Source of the DNA: a virus
Reading direction: 5' to 3' (one strand)
Virus record (IMG/VR): IMGVR_UViG_3300047554_000798
Coordinates: 1-35,368 of that record
DNA: 35,368 nt
Shown: positions 7,565 to 19,857 of the stretch, one piece after another
Position numbering within the stretch: position 1 is the stretch's first letter
Layout of the letters: each line of letters opens with the position of its first letter
The notes under the pieces: model-generated
Seen by the model: the letters and a program-made list of their open reading frames with translations, nothing else
Database searches by the model: none
What the model was told of the DNA's origin: nothing
Position numbers and translations under genes: made by a program

Positions 7565-7942
7565 TTGGCAACCACAGCATTACAAGTGTTCGAGTACACA
7601 ATGGCATTGCTTGACGAGATACAAGATAACGGGCAAATTTCAACGCAAAACACACAAAACTACAAAGCGAAAACACCGAGGTTGTTGACGATATTGGAAT
7701 TTGATTTATGCCGTAAGAATGGTGTAACACAAGTTCCGATTACAAGCATCGATGATGAGATGAATGTATCCGATGATGTGGCACTTCGCATTCTTCCTTA
7801 TGGATTGGCTAGTGTTCTACTTATCGTTGAGGACCCACCAACCGCTTCTTTCTATAATGACAAATACAATGAATTAAAACGCCAAATCTCTACTTCATTT
7901 GTACAAATGGAAAACGTTTATGCAGATGGGAGTGTTGATTAG
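7565..7942 (+). CDS. Head-to-tail connector/adaptor protein (125 aa)
   Basis: Probable head-completion adaptor that attaches to the portal. The start is most likely TTG at 7565 with an AAGGTGGTGAG site; upstream codons of the frame run through the terminator and are not credible. The protein is alpha/beta: an N-terminal helix (ALQVFEYTMALLDEIQDNGQ), a central RLLTILEFDLCRKNG, and a helical end (FYNDKYNELKRQISTSF). Size and place just after capsid match gp4/gp15/gp6-type adaptors. The motif SIDDEMNVSDDVALRILPYG is typical of packaging adaptors that contact DNA-filled portals, so the role is moderately supported. Stop and the next start overlap by one base. Confidence 0.65.
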   Translation: MATTALQVFEYTMALLDEIQDNGQISTQNTQNYKAKTPRLLTILEFDLCRKNGVTQVPITSIDDEMNVSDDVALRILPYGLASVLLIVEDPPTASFYNDKYNELKRQISTSFVQMENVYADGSVD

Positions 7943-9731
7943 TGGCAGTCATTCGCACGAACCAAGGACCTCCTCCTACGGTTATTAATAACTTTCTAGG
8001 ATTAAACGAGGATACAGCAGGGGACACGCAATTAAAACTTGGTGAATCCCCAGAAATGAATAACTTTCGATTAACCGAAAACTACAAACTAGAAAAACGA
8101 AATGGCTACTTAAGCATCTTTGATAGTTTGGGTGCATTGTCTATTCGTGGTATGTGGTATGGGAAAGTAGGAAGTAACTATCATTTGCTATTTTCAGCAG
8201 GTGGTCACATTTATAAACACAACACATTCACTGGAATCAATACGATTATTGGTTCTTGTACCGATACAAAAGCAAACTTCTTTTCATTTGGTCAAAAAGT
8301 GTACTTCATTAACGGAAATGAGTACCTAAGTTGGGATGGAACAGGCACATTTGCTTCGGTAACAGGTTATATTCCGTTAGTCGCAGTCGCTACACAGCCT
8401 TCTGGTGGCGGTTCCTTGAATGAACAGGTGAATTTGCTAAACGGCAATAAAAAACAGTCATTTTCTGGCGATGGAACGGCAGTTTATACGCTACTTGAGT
8501 CCAATGTTGATTCGGTAGATAGCGTTTATGTAGATGGGGTACTTAAAACAGTTACTACACACTACACCGTGAACCTTGCACAAGGAAAAATCACGTTTAC
8601 AGCAGGGAATATCCCAACAACTGGTGTAGACAATGTGGTGATTGCGTGGAAAAAAGGGAATGGTTCACGTTCCGAGGTCACTTCTTATAAATATGCAATG
8701 TATTACGGGGGTCAAAACGACACACGGGTATTTTTATATGGAAACGGCACAAACAAATACCATTACACAGGACTTGCAAATGGGGTCCCATCCGCAGAAT
8801 ACTTCCCGGCTCTTAACTACCAACAAGTTGGAACAGATGAGTTTGCTGTAACCGATATTGTTCGTCAATATGACAGACAAATCATCTTCACAAACGGCAA
8901 AGAAGCCTATTATTCCTACTATGAAACAGTGACAGACCAAGCAGGTAACGTTATCCCATCATTCCCTACATTTCCATTGAATGATGCCATCGGTAACGTG
9001 GCATATGGACAAGCCCAAATCATCCAAAACAACCCATTCACGTTACAAAGTGGCGTATACGAGTGGGGTTCTACAAACGTTAGGGATGAAAGGAATGCGG
9101 TATTCAAATCTAAGCGTGTACAGCCTTCCCTTAGCCAAGAAATGCTAGAGAATGCAATCACCATTGATTTTGAGTATAAGAAGGAATATTGGGTGGCGGT
9201 TGGTAACCGAGTATGGGTCTATAACTACCTATTGGATGCTTGGTATAAGTTCACATTAAACGATACCCCAACTTGTTTCTTAATTCTCGATGAACAGTTA
9301 TTTTTCGGAACAACTTCCGGAACAATCATGCAATTTATTGAGGATGAACTCACAGATGACACAACACCAATAAATTCACATTGGGAAATGGGATTTTATG
9401 ATTTTGGTGCAGAGTGGTTACAAAAATTCTTGAACCGTACATGGGTTTCGATGAAACCAGGAACATCAAGAAAATTAGACGTGTCATGGGAAACAGATGC
9501 AGGTGTATCCAGTGAATCCACAACGATTAAATACCGCTTATATGGATACAAAGATGTCCACTATGGTGATTGGTCCTATGAAACACAATACAATCCACAA
9601 CCGTTCTTACTAAAGGTCAAAGCGAAGAAGTTTGTTTACTTCAAATTGATACTAGAGAACAACTATGCGGATGCAAATGTAACAGTTCTTTCAATTAACT
9701 TATTAAGCAGAATGGGTGGTGAATCCAAGTA

Positions 9732-9732
<1 letters not shown>
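7942..9732 (+). CDS. Tail hub/stopper-like protein (596 aa), P22 gp10-like role suspected
   Basis: Likely the protein that plugs the portal after packaging and joins the tail. GTG start overlapping the previous stop; no other start has better support. The sequence is almost entirely beta: the opening has [18 protein letters not shown] and [19 protein letters not shown], an established opening of phage proteins with an NNF...RNGY pattern, followed by many [28 protein letters not shown] blade-like repeats suggesting a beta-propeller. P22 gp10 and related stabilisation/hub proteins have this architecture. The C-terminal part ([10 protein letters not shown] through [19 protein letters not shown]) looks like a jelly-roll. 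Exact role inferred from fold and context. Confidence 0.6.
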
Positions 9733-11545
<1,813 letters not shown>

Positions 11546-11546
<1 letters not shown>

Positions 11547-13339
11547 TGAATAGCGTTGCTTATGCAATCGCAAGTCAGTTGCAAACGTATACAGATAGTT
11601 GGATAGGAACAGCAGGTTGGAATTCTGGAACATCAATGACCACAGCACGAAGTTATACATCATCATCAATAATTGGTGATAAAGTATATGTCATCGGTGG
11701 ATACGCTCCATCAACCGTTAGAAACATTAATGAAATGTATGACACCACACTAAATACATGGACAACTAAAACAGCAATGATTACTTCACGTTCAGATTTA
11801 ACTTCAAGTGTAAATGGAACTAATATTTATGCTTTTGGAGGGTATAACGGAAGTATATATCTTGACAAGAATGAAATGTATGACACAGTGGCAAATACAT
11901 GGACAACAAAGGCTGTAATACCAACATTTAGGTCACAATCCACATCACAAAACGTAAATGGACTTATTTATCTAATTGGTGGTTCAAGTTCATCAAATGA
12001 TAAAAATGAAGAATATAATCCAATTACAAACACATGGGCAACTAAGACTTCAATGCCTACGGCTAGGTATGCATTAACTTCATGCGCTTATAATAATAAG
12101 ATTTATTGTATTGGCGGATATAGCACTTCAATATCAAATGTAAACGAAGAATATACACCAAGCACAAACACGTGGTCAACAAAATCGCCTATGACCACAG
12201 CAAGGTATTTTTTGACATCAAGTATTATTGGGACAAAAATTTATACGGTTGGTGGTTATTCATTGACACCTTCTGGTGCAAATGCAATTAACGAAGTTTA
12301 TGACCCTACATTAAATTCTTGGTCCAGTGGTATTGCTGTTCCAACGGCAAGATTTGCATTAACTTCGCAATCCTATGGCACTAAGATTTTCGTTTTTGGT
12401 GGAACAACTACATCGTCAAACGTATTCAACAACGTGGATATTTTACAAACAATTGGACAAACATCTATTCCAGTATCGAGAGCCGAAGCAGGTGCAACAA
12501 TATTAAATAATGTCATCTATGTCGTTGGCGGAGCAGATAGTTCTGGTAGTTACAACAGAAATGACGCATATAATGTGACAACAAACACGTGGTCAACAAA
12601 AGCAAATTTAACTTATGCAAGATATGGAACAACAGTTGCAGTTGCAAATAACAAAATTTATACATTTGGTGGACAATATAGTTCTACTTATTATGGGTAT
12701 TTAGAAGAATATGACCCCGGAACTAATACAATGAGTTTTAAATCAAACATTTCTGGCGGAAGAAAATACGCAACAATGCAAAGTGTGAATAACAAACTTT
12801 ATGTTTTTGGTGGTGCAAATGGAGCAACAAATTATGCAGACACATATGAATACGTTCCATTAACTAACACTTTAACGACTAAAACAGCAATGATTACCGG
12901 AAGAAGCGGACTTTCTTCGGCAGTTGTAGGAACTAAAATTTTTACTATTGGTGGTTATTCCAGTAGTGCAACAAACAAGAATGAAATGTATGACACAGTG
13001 GCAAATACATGGACAACAAAGGCAAATATGACCGGTTCTGTATACCACGGAACAGCAGAATCAATTGGAACAAAGGTTTACTATATTGGCGGTTATAATG
13101 CATCAAATACAGTGTATGTATATGATAGTTCAACAGATAGTTGGACAACCGGTGTGTCAATGTTGACAGGAAGGCACAATTTAATGAGTGCAAAAACAGA
13201 AAATAAAATTTACGTTTTAGGTGGATATTCGGCAAGTTCTGTACCTGTAAACTTAAATGAAGTTCTTGATTACAATTCAGTAAAAGTCACAAATCAAACA
13301 TTAGATTTATTGCTATCTATATTAGCAATATCCAATTAA
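11546..13339 (+). CDS. Kelch-repeat adhesin/receptor-binding protein (597 aa, 12 kelch units)
   Basis: Predicted virion adhesin, probably binding host surface glycans or proteins. Twelve kelch units are readable from their GG pairs: VIGGYAPS, AFGGYNGS, LIGGSSSS, CIGGYSTS, TVGGYSLT, VFGGTTTS, VVGGADSS, TFGGQYSS, VFGGANGA, TIGGYSSS, YIGGYNAS and VLGGYSAS, each followed by an (E)YD..TNTWT segment. Twelve units would make two six-bladed propellers. A 25-residue N-terminus and about 25-residue C-terminus are unrelated to the repeat. Its start overlaps the collagen fibre stop, so it may form the fibre tip. Units 2 and 10 share a 49-bp identical DNA stretch, a recombination substrate. The gene looks more AT-rich than its neighbours, hinting at acquisition or fast exchange. 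Confidence 0.85.
11865..11913 (+). repeat. 49-bp direct repeat inside kelch gene, copy 1
   Basis: Identical to 12975-13023, 1,110 bases (370 codons) away and in frame. It encodes a KNEMYDTVANTWTTK segment of kelch unit 2. Nucleotide identity rather than mere protein similarity suggests recent duplication or gene conversion between blades. Confidence 0.9.
12975..13023 (+). repeat. 49-bp direct repeat inside kelch gene, copy 2
   Basis: Second copy of the 49-bp identity, in kelch unit 10. Recombination between the copies would delete or add eight blades in frame. Confidence 0.9.
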
Positions 13340-13352
13340 AAGGAGTGTTTAT

Positions 13353-13832
13353 ATGATTACATTGCAAGAAGTAAAACAAGCATTAATTAATGAAAAATAT
13401 TTTGTATTAGAATCAGATATTGAAACAGCATTTAATGCAATAGACCAATCGGCTCTTTATAACACAATCCGAAATGAATTATCAGTTGAAGAATGGGACA
13501 AAATTTCACCTATTAACGGAACAAATGCACAAACAGTATTAGAAAACATTTCTATTCCAGACGGTGGAAGTGCTTATATCATTAAAAAAGGTGGACAGGC
13601 TTTATACTTTCAATATCACAAACCACATGTTGAAGGACACCAACAAATCACAGATGCGTTGAAAGAAGGAAATGTTCATGCAGATGAGATTGCTAATTCA
13701 CAAGTTATTCAAATTGTTCTTGAGGTCATCAAAGAAGGTTTGAAACCGTCAAAAGAAGGATACGAAGAAGCGACTAAAAAAGAAGCACAAGATGCATTGG
13801 TTCTTGAACTTATCCAAGGAGGAATCCTATAA
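13353..13832 (+). CDS. Hypothetical tail-associated protein (159 aa)
   Basis: Family not recognised. A strong AAAAGGAGTG ribosome site precedes the ATG. The N-terminal half is helical and acidic (EVKQALINEKYFVLESDIETAF), then a beta-rich stretch (GGSAYIIKKGGQALYFQYHK), then a helical C-terminus (SQVIQIVLEVIKEGLKPS). It lies directly after the kelch gene and overlaps the XkdX-like gene stop-to-start. It could be a fibre-assembly chaperone, as these often follow adhesins, or a baseplate-type component; the sequence shows neither. AT-rich like the kelch gene, so perhaps acquired together with it. Confidence 0.7.
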   Translation: MITLQEVKQALINEKYFVLESDIETAFNAIDQSALYNTIRNELSVEEWDKISPINGTNAQTVLENISIPDGGSAYIIKKGGQALYFQYHKPHVEGHQQITDALKEGNVHADEIANSQVIQIVLEVIKEGLKPSKEGYEEATKKEAQDALVLELIQGGIL

Positions 13833-13957
13833 TGAGTAAATTTGTAGAATCCTTAAAACGTTTGTTTGTAGCAGGTAGTATTAATGAAGCAAAATTGCAA
13901 GAATTGATTGATAACGCAAAGATTAATCAAGCAGAATTCGACTACATCAAAGGTTAG
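13832..13957 (+). CDS. XkdX-like small tail protein (41 aa)
   Basis: 41 aa, ATG overlapping the previous stop (TAATG), with a CCAAGGAGG-type site. The pattern SLKRLFVAGSINEAKLQEL followed by KINQAEFDYIKG is two short helix-turn units with glycine/isoleucine turns, the pattern of the XkdX family found after tail fibre genes in Bacillota phages. Its molecular role is unknown in the family. A terminator follows at once, so this closes the adsorption gene unit. Confidence 0.6.
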   Translation: MSKFVESLKRLFVAGSINEAKLQELIDNAKINQAEFDYIKG

Positions 13958-13966
13958 TAAATCATT

Positions 13967-13995
13967 AAGCCATCTCTTCGGGGGTGGCTTTTTTA
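13967..13995 (+). terminator. Rho-independent terminator after adsorption genes
   Basis: AAGCCATC pairs with GGTGGCTT around a TCTTCGGG loop, followed by a run of Ts to 13995. It separates the fibre unit from the ejection-protein unit. Confidence 0.85.
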
Positions 13996-14014
13996 ATACA
14001 AAGGAGTGATACAT

Positions 14015-15400
14015 TTGGCAATTATTAGTGCGGGTGGAGTTTACATTGACCCAAAAACAGGAAAAATTGCAAATCCACAAAATGCAACGCCAATTACACC
14101 TGCTCCAACATGGCAGGACAAATTAACATCGTATAAAACGGATACCGCATCAGCAGAAGCAGAAATTGCACGTGCGAAACAAGTGTATAACACAAAAATG
14201 GCATCCGGTGATATTGCAGGTGCTAATTCCGCTCACGTTTGGGCAAATCAAATTCGTGATGCACAAGGATTAAAAGCAGGTACAGATTATGATGCCAAAA
14301 CAGGTTCTGTTATTCCAAAGGTAGAAACAGCAAAAGTAGAAACACCAAAAGAAGTTGTGCCACCTACAACAAGTTATATTAATAAAATTTACGATGCACA
14401 ACAAAATGCGAATATTCAGAAGTTTTACGATGCACGAAACCAAGCATCCGCACAAAATGCACAACAAGCACGTAATTTTGCGGAATTCATGGCATCCCGT
14501 GGAAACACTTCGAGCGGTGCAAATGCACAAGCAGAATTATCTCGAAATAGTGTTTATCAAGGAAACTTAACGTCATTAAATAATCAACAAATTCAAGAAG
14601 CAAATGCCATTGATGCGAACAAAGCAAATGCATTACGTGACCAATTTAATACAGATAGACAGGTTGCAATTCAAGAAGCAGGTTTAACTGGAAATTATAA
14701 CGGTCAACGTACACTTGCGGGTTCAGAAGCGGATTGGGCGAAAAATGAAAACAACCCGGCATATGCAAAGTCTTTGATTGACTTACAAATTTCTAAGATT
14801 GATTTGAAAAACTACCCGGCTGTACAACAAGCACAAATTGCTAAACTTCAAAACGATGTTGAAACTGGGAAAGTTAGTCTTAAAACAGCGCAATACCAGT
14901 TAGGTGAATTAACAAATCCAAATAGCGTAACAAATCAAACGTTACGTGCGGGACTTGCTAAAGCAACCGAGGAAGTAAATACACAAAAATCAGCAACCGC
15001 ACAGAATTGGGCACAAACAAACAGCGCTAATGCAAGTGCCGGTTATTACAACAAGAAAGCCAGTGCCGTTGGTGTAGCAAAACCAAAAACAGCATCAGAT
15101 GTTGATAAATCTATTAAGACGCAGTTTACAGTGCTTGTATCCAAGGGTGATAAAGGACCAAAAGGCACTACTTACGTCCAAGATAAAACAGGTGTAACAG
15201 ACTTGGTTGCACGTTCTGGTATGAGTAGCCCGACAGAAGCAAGAAACTTGCTTGGTAAATATGGCGTTGATGCAGTAACAGTTGGAAACTACTTAAAGTC
15301 ATTAAATAAAAGTGGTTTAACAAACGAAGAAGTTACACAAGTCCAAAAGTCGCTTGGTTATAGCGATAAGGAAATTAAGAAGGCACTAGGTATTAAGTAA
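14015..15400 (+). CDS. Internal virion/ejection protein, alanine- and glutamine-rich (461 aa)
   Basis: Probable protein packaged in the capsid and ejected with DNA. The start is TTG at 14015, eight bases after AAGGAG; an in-frame GTG at 14006 lies inside that site and is rejected. Composition is dominated by Ala, Gln, Asn and Lys with long helices (QQARNFAEFMASRGN, IQEANAIDANKANALRDQF), resembling P22 gp7/gp20/gp16-type ejection proteins more than tape measures, which are longer and hydrophobic. The C-terminus contains a small helical domain (GLTNEEVTQVQKSLGYSDKE). It immediately precedes the giant ejection protein gene with 12 bases between them. Function inferred from composition and place. 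Confidence 0.6.
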   Translation: MAIISAGGVYIDPKTGKIANPQNATPITPAPTWQDKLTSYKTDTASAEAEIARAKQVYNTKMASGDIAGANSAHVWANQIRDAQGLKAGTDYDAKTGSVIPKVETAKVETPKEVVPPTTSYINKIYDAQQNANIQKFYDARNQASAQNAQQARNFAEFMASRGNTSSGANAQAELSRNSVYQGNLTSLNNQQIQEANAIDANKANALRDQFNTDRQVAIQEAGLTGNYNGQRTLAGSEADWAKNENNPAYAKSLIDLQISKIDLKNYPAVQQAQIAKLQNDVETGKVSLKTAQYQLGELTNPNSVTNQTLRAGLAKATEEVNTQKSATAQNWAQTNSANASAGYYNKKASAVGVAKPKTASDVDKSIKTQFTVLVSKGDKGPKGTTYVQDKTGVTDLVARSGMSSPTEARNLLGKYGVDAVTVGNYLKSLNKSGLTNEEVTQVQKSLGYSDKEIKKALGIK

Positions 15401-15412
15401 AGGAGTGTTCAC

Positions 15413-18400
15413 ATGATTGATTGGGACAAGGTTGATAATGCAAATTCCGGTGATGGTTCTAAGTCTTCCGGGATTGATTGGTCAGCATTAAATGCAGGTA
15501 AACCTAAAAAAACAACAACCGTTCAAAAAAGCACTTCGAATGCAACAAAGCCTACCAGTGCTAAAACAAATAAGTTACCAAGTAGTCCATTTAACGCTGT
15601 TTCTAATTTGCCGACTGGACCTGCTAATATCACAACAAACTTTGATACAAATACACTTAAAAAGAATGTTGGTAAAAAGCAAACAGGTGTAGACAAACAA
15701 ATCAGTGGTGCGATTGGTGGTTTCTTAGATTCGGCAACGTTTGGTTTATACAACAAAAACCTTGAAGACACTTACGGAAAAGAAGCAACGAAAAACCAAA
15801 AGTCCGTTGGTGGAGTTGTTGGCAACATCGCAGGTTCTTTATTGCCAGTTGGTGGCGCTTATAAGGTTGGCGGTAAAGTATTATCAAAAGTTTCTCCCGC
15901 AATGACAGGAATCAAGAAAACAGGTGCACTTGGTGCACTTGCAATGGGTGCATATGAAACAGGAAATCAAATTCTTGACGCTACATTAGACACAAAAAAC
16001 GATGGTAAACAAACACTTGGCGAACGTTCATTAGAAGTAGGGAAACAGATGCTTTATGGTGCAGGTGGAGATATCGGATTCCAAGCGCTTGGTAAAGTAG
16101 CAAAAATCCTTACACCAAAAGCCAAGGCATATTTGAGCAAACTTAAAGGGAACACACAAGAAGTTGTTCAAAGCGTTGAAAAAACAGTCCCTTCTGTTAC
16201 TAAAGACACGCAACCTTTGTTATTGATGGAAGGTAAAAAACCAAGAGTTCCTAAGCCTAACGAAAATAAGGTTGGTGATTTGGGAACAATTGCAATTGAT
16301 GGACCAGTTATTGGTCAAGTTGGTAAAAAAGCAGACGGGACACCGTTACTCGGATTGCCTTCTGGTTTACCAAAACAAGGTATCAAAGCAACACAAAGTG
16401 CACTTCGAATTGAGAGCAAATCATTAAGAGCAGATACACAAGCAAAACTGGATGCATTTGTTGAACATATTAAAGACCTTGGACTTCAAAAAATCAAACC
16501 AGAAGAGCAATATTTATGGGATAACGAGTGGTCTAAAATCGCAGGACCTAAAGACCCATCGTTACAAGATGCAATTGACATTGCTTTTACAAGCGAAAAT
16601 AAATTCAATCAAAACAATTTAGATGCATTAAGAAGTGCAAGAGAATTGCAACGTATGCGTGAGGTTTCTGGCATCTCGAAAAACCGACTAATTCCGGAGC
16701 CTAAGAGCATTATTAATGCAGGTGAATATATTCCTCCATCAAGCGTTCCGGTAAGAGCAGAAGCAGAATTCCTTGGTTCAAATGTAGGATTTAGAAAACC
16801 AACACCAGAGGAAATTAGAGCAGGTTTTGAACAAAAAAACACACTAAATCGCACTGGATTGGCAAATAACCCATTACAAAACCAGGGGATTCGTGATACG
16901 ATTGTAATTAACGAGAATCAAGCAGGAGGAATGAACAATGGAAAACAACCAGACACAAACATCGACTATCCTTTCGACACCACAGCCACAGAAGGAACTG
17001 GCACAGGTACTGGACGAACAGGCGATGGCGTTCGTGGAAATACTAATGAACAAGGGGTACAGCCTGGAGGACGCACAACAAATGGTCCAAAATCTTATGT
17101 AGCCTACGAGAAGACAACAGATAATGTTGGATTCCACGATGCAATTCGTATTGCAAAAGAGAACAACCCTCATGGCGCATATGTAAACCTTTATGATGTA
17201 GGTGAATATGCAAATAAAGAACTATTCCTATCCCCAGACGGACAAGCAGGTATGGCTGTGACCTCCGATGGGGATATTGTGTCTGTATTTAAAAATCCAA
17301 ATAACACGTCTAATGATGTCACTCATAACATCATGCTTACCGCACTTGAAAATGGCGGTAGTAAATTAGATTGCTTTGCGGGGTTTTTGCCAACTAATTA
17401 TGCAAAGTATGGATTTAAGCCGGTTGCAAGGGTAAAATTCGACCCAGAGTTTGCGCCAGATGGTTGGAACTTTAAGCGTGACGGTCAACCAGACGTTGTG
17501 ATGATGGTACATAATGGTGAGTCCCATTCCATTACAAAAGAACGTGCAGAACGGTTAACCAAAGAAGATATTTACAAACTTAATGAAGAAATAACAAAAC
17601 AGATTGAGTCTTTACCTTATTCCGATTACGATGGAGCGGTTAAAATTCAATCGATTGAACAAGAAAAGTTATTGTCCGTTCCTACATCAACACGTATGTC
17701 TACATCGGATATTGTTAGTTCGATTGCGAATTCGGATGATTGGAAGAACAAAGGAATGCTACGCACAGTACGTGAAACAATGGATAGAATTATCGAAGAT
17801 ATTGCAGGTAGCGATGCCCCGCAAATCATTAGTAAATTCTTTAATCCAGTTCGAGAATCAGAAGCAATTCGACAAAACTTCTTGTCCAAACAACGTGATG
17901 AAGTAAAATCGTTAGGAATTAAATACAAAGGTAAAGAGGATGCACTTGTACAAAAGTACGGTGAAGGTTTAATTACACTTAGCGAATTAAAAAATCTAAC
18001 ACCAAACTGGCAACAAGTTAAAGTAAGTGCCGAAACATTACGTAAGAAATACAATGAGTTTTTTGATATGGCAAACCAAGTTTTAGAACGAAATGGTTAT
18101 CCGTTGATTCCGTATCGTAAAAACTACTTCCCTCATTATCAAGAGATGGAGAACCTATTTACAAAGTTTGGTCTTAAAATGGATGACTTCTCCTTGCCAA
18201 CGGATTTAATTGGTAAGACAGCAGACTTAAAACCAGGTAAAAACTTCTTCAATAATGCACTTCGAAGACTTGGAACAAAAACCGATTATGGTGCAATTGA
18301 AGGTTTTGAACGTTATATCAATGGCGTTTCAAAAATCATCTATCAGACAGACAATATTAAAAACCTTCGCTCTCTTGAGGATGCACTTCGTGAAAAGTAC

Positions 18401-19822
18401 ACAGGTTCAAAGCACTTGGTCAATTTCGTTAGCGCATTAGCAGAAAAAACAAATGTCATTGCAGGTAAAAAAGCAATGATTGATAGAGGTTTAGAAACCT
18501 ACTTGGGCAGACCATTCTATACAGCAATGGATGCTTTGCGAAGCCGTGTTGGTGGAAACATGATTGGTGGTAGTATTTCAACGGCAATTACAAACTTTAT
18601 TCCACTTACTCAAGCAATGGCAACAACAGAGAAGAAAGCAATTTTAGCAGGAATGTTTGAGTCGATGGCACGAACATTTACACCAGATGATTTAACAAAG
18701 CGTTCAGCCTTCTTAACACGGAGATTCCCTTCGGACCCACTTAATATGAATAACTGGCAAAAGTTTTCGGATAAAATCAGTATCCCATTCCAAATGGTAG
18801 ATAGATTTGTTTCGGAATCAATTGTTCGTGGTAAGTATTACGAGGGCATTAGAAAAGGAATGAACCCAGATAAAGCGATGGCGTATGCAGATGATTGGGC
18901 AGGTCGATTAATGGCAGACCGTTCTTTAGGTCAAATGCCAATTGCCTTTGATTCTAGAACGCTCGGGTTGTTAACACAATTCCAGTTGGAAGTGAATAAT
19001 CAGTTATCCTTCCTCATGAAAGATATTCCACGTTCCTATAATAAGGTGGAAGCATCAAATAAGATTGCACAGGTCCTTATTTATGGGTTTATCTTTAACC
19101 AATTGTATGAGCCAATTACAGGAAGAAAACCTGCACTTGACCCGATTGGTGTAGCCATTGATGGCGTGAATAAGTTCAAAGAGAATAATATTTCTAATGG
19201 TGAAGCGACTTGGGAAACAATGAAGGGAATTGGTGGACAATTGCCAATTGTGTCTACTATGGTAAATGGTGGGCGTATTCCAATTAGTTCAGCATTCCCA
19301 AATATTCCAAACATGCTAACAGGTAAAACAGAGTGGTGGAAAGAGATTCAAAAGCCATTCATTTACGTGCTTCCTCCTGCCGGTGGTGGGCAACTTAAAA
19401 AGACGATTGAAGGCGCAACGGCACTTGGCTTAAATCCGATTCCTGGTTTCAAACAAGAAAAAGCGGGTGAATATCGAACAAATGTTGATGGCGAAAAAGT
19501 TTTAAAGTATCCAATTGATAGAAACCCATTAAGCGTTGCGAAAGGTTTGACGTTCGGGAAATATTCATTCAAACAAGCAAATGATTATTACGATAACAAA
19601 CGAAGAGAACTTACATTCAATCAGACAAAAGAAATTGATTCCTCTCCGAACCGAATGGATGCATACAACAATTTAATGGGAAGCAGAAGATTGGATACAA
19701 TTAATAACAAAATCGACAAAGTGTATAAGAAGATTAAAGACGGAGAAACCATTTCAAAGTCACAACAAGCAGAAGTTGATAAGTTGATGAAGGAATACAA
19801 CCGTATTAAGAATCAAAAATAA
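15413..19822 (+). CDS. Large multidomain internal virion (polyvalent-type) protein with GNAT-like segment (1469 aa)
   Basis: Likely injected with the genome. In order: a low-complexity Ser/Thr/Lys region (1-110); a glycine/alanine-rich hydrophobic stretch with zipper-like spacing (about 130-185), suited to membrane insertion; linkers and helical segments (about 190-560); a GNAT-like acetyltransferase segment (about 568-700) with strands GYVNLYDVGEY-like, TSDGDIVSVFK and the motif-B-like YAKYGFKPVARVKF; a helical region (760-1000); and a C-terminal region (about 1020-1469) with ITNFIPLTQAMATTEKK, LTQFQLEVNNQLSFLMKD and PPAGGGQLKKTIEGA. The last resembles large polyvalent-protein associated domains such as LPD38. 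Such proteins are known from ejected phage effectors. GNAT and LPD calls are from reading, not search. Confidence 0.65.
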   Translation: MIDWDKVDNANSGDGSKSSGIDWSALNAGKPKKTTTVQKSTSNATKPTSAKTNKLPSSPFNAVSNLPTGPANITTNFDTNTLKKNVGKKQTGVDKQISGAIGGFLDSATFGLYNKNLEDTYGKEATKNQKSVGGVVGNIAGSLLPVGGAYKVGGKVLSKVSPAMTGIKKTGALGALAMGAYETGNQILDATLDTKNDGKQTLGERSLEVGKQMLYGAGGDIGFQALGKVAKILTPKAKAYLSKLKGNTQEVVQSVEKTVPSVTKDTQPLLLMEGKKPRVPKPNENKVGDLGTIAIDGPVIGQVGKKADGTPLLGLPSGLPKQGIKATQSALRIESKSLRADTQAKLDAFVEHIKDLGLQKIKPEEQYLWDNEWSKIAGPKDPSLQDAIDIAFTSENKFNQNNLDALRSARELQRMREVSGISKNRLIPEPKSIINAGEYIPPSSVPVRAEAEFLGSNVGFRKPTPEEIRAGFEQKNTLNRTGLANNPLQNQGIRDTIVINENQAGGMNNGKQPDTNIDYPFDTTATEGTGTGTGRTGDGVRGNTNEQGVQPGGRTTNGPKSYVAYEKTTDNVGFHDAIRIAKENNPHGAYVNLYDVGEYANKELFLSPDGQAGMAVTSDGDIVSVFKNPNNTSNDVTHNIMLTALENGGSKLDCFAGFLPTNYAKYGFKPVARVKFDPEFAPDGWNFKRDGQPDVVMMVHNGESHSITKERAERLTKEDIYKLNEEITKQIESLPYSDYDGAVKIQSIEQEKLLSVPTSTRMSTSDIVSSIANSDDWKNKGMLRTVRETMDRIIEDIAGSDAPQIISKFFNPVRESEAIRQNFLSKQRDEVKSLGIKYKGKEDALVQKYGEGLITLSELKNLTPNWQQVKVSAETLRKKYNEFFDMANQVLERNGYPLIPYRKNYFPHYQEMENLFTKFGLKMDDFSLPTDLIGKTADLKPGKNFFNNALRRLGTKTDYGAIEGFERYINGVSKIIYQTDNIKNLRSLEDALREKYTGSKHLVNFVSALAEKTNVIAGKKAMIDRGLETYLGRPFYTAMDALRSRVGGNMIGGSISTAITNFIPLTQAMATTEKKAILAGMFESMARTFTPDDLTKRSAFLTRRFPSDPLNMNNWQKFSDKISIPFQMVDRFVSESIVRGKYYEGIRKGMNPDKAMAYADDWAGRLMADRSLGQMPIAFDSRTLGLLTQFQLEVNNQLSFLMKDIPRSYNKVEASNKIAQVLIYGFIFNQLYEPITGRKPALDPIGVAIDGVNKFKENNISNGEATWETMKGIGGQLPIVSTMVNGGRIPISSAFPNIPNMLTGKTEWWKEIQKPFIYVLPPAGGGQLKKTIEGATALGLNPIPGFKQEKAGEYRTNVDGEKVLKYPIDRNPLSVAKGLTFGKYSFKQANDYYDNKRRELTFNQTKEIDSSPNRMDAYNNLMGSRRLDTINNKIDKVYKKIKDGETISKSQQAEVDKLMKEYNRIKNQK

Positions 19823-19832
19823 CATAACTAAG

Positions 19833-19857
19833 AGCCACCTCAATCGGGGTGGCTTTT
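19833..19857 (+). terminator. Rho-independent terminator after ejection proteins
   Basis: AGCCACC at 19833-19839 pairs with GGTGGCT at 19848-19854, followed by Ts. It ends the virion gene unit; the lysis genes start 25 bases later. Confidence 0.85.

Noticed and set aside
14006-14015. GTG start at 14006 for the 461-aa ejection protein
   Set aside because: The GTG is part of the AAGGAGTG ribosome site; TTG at 14015 has correct spacing.
15413-19822. Tape-measure protein
   Set aside because: The protein has distinct domains (GNAT-like, glycine-rich, LPD-like) rather than long uninterrupted helices, and no tail-tube or frameshifted chaperone genes precede it.
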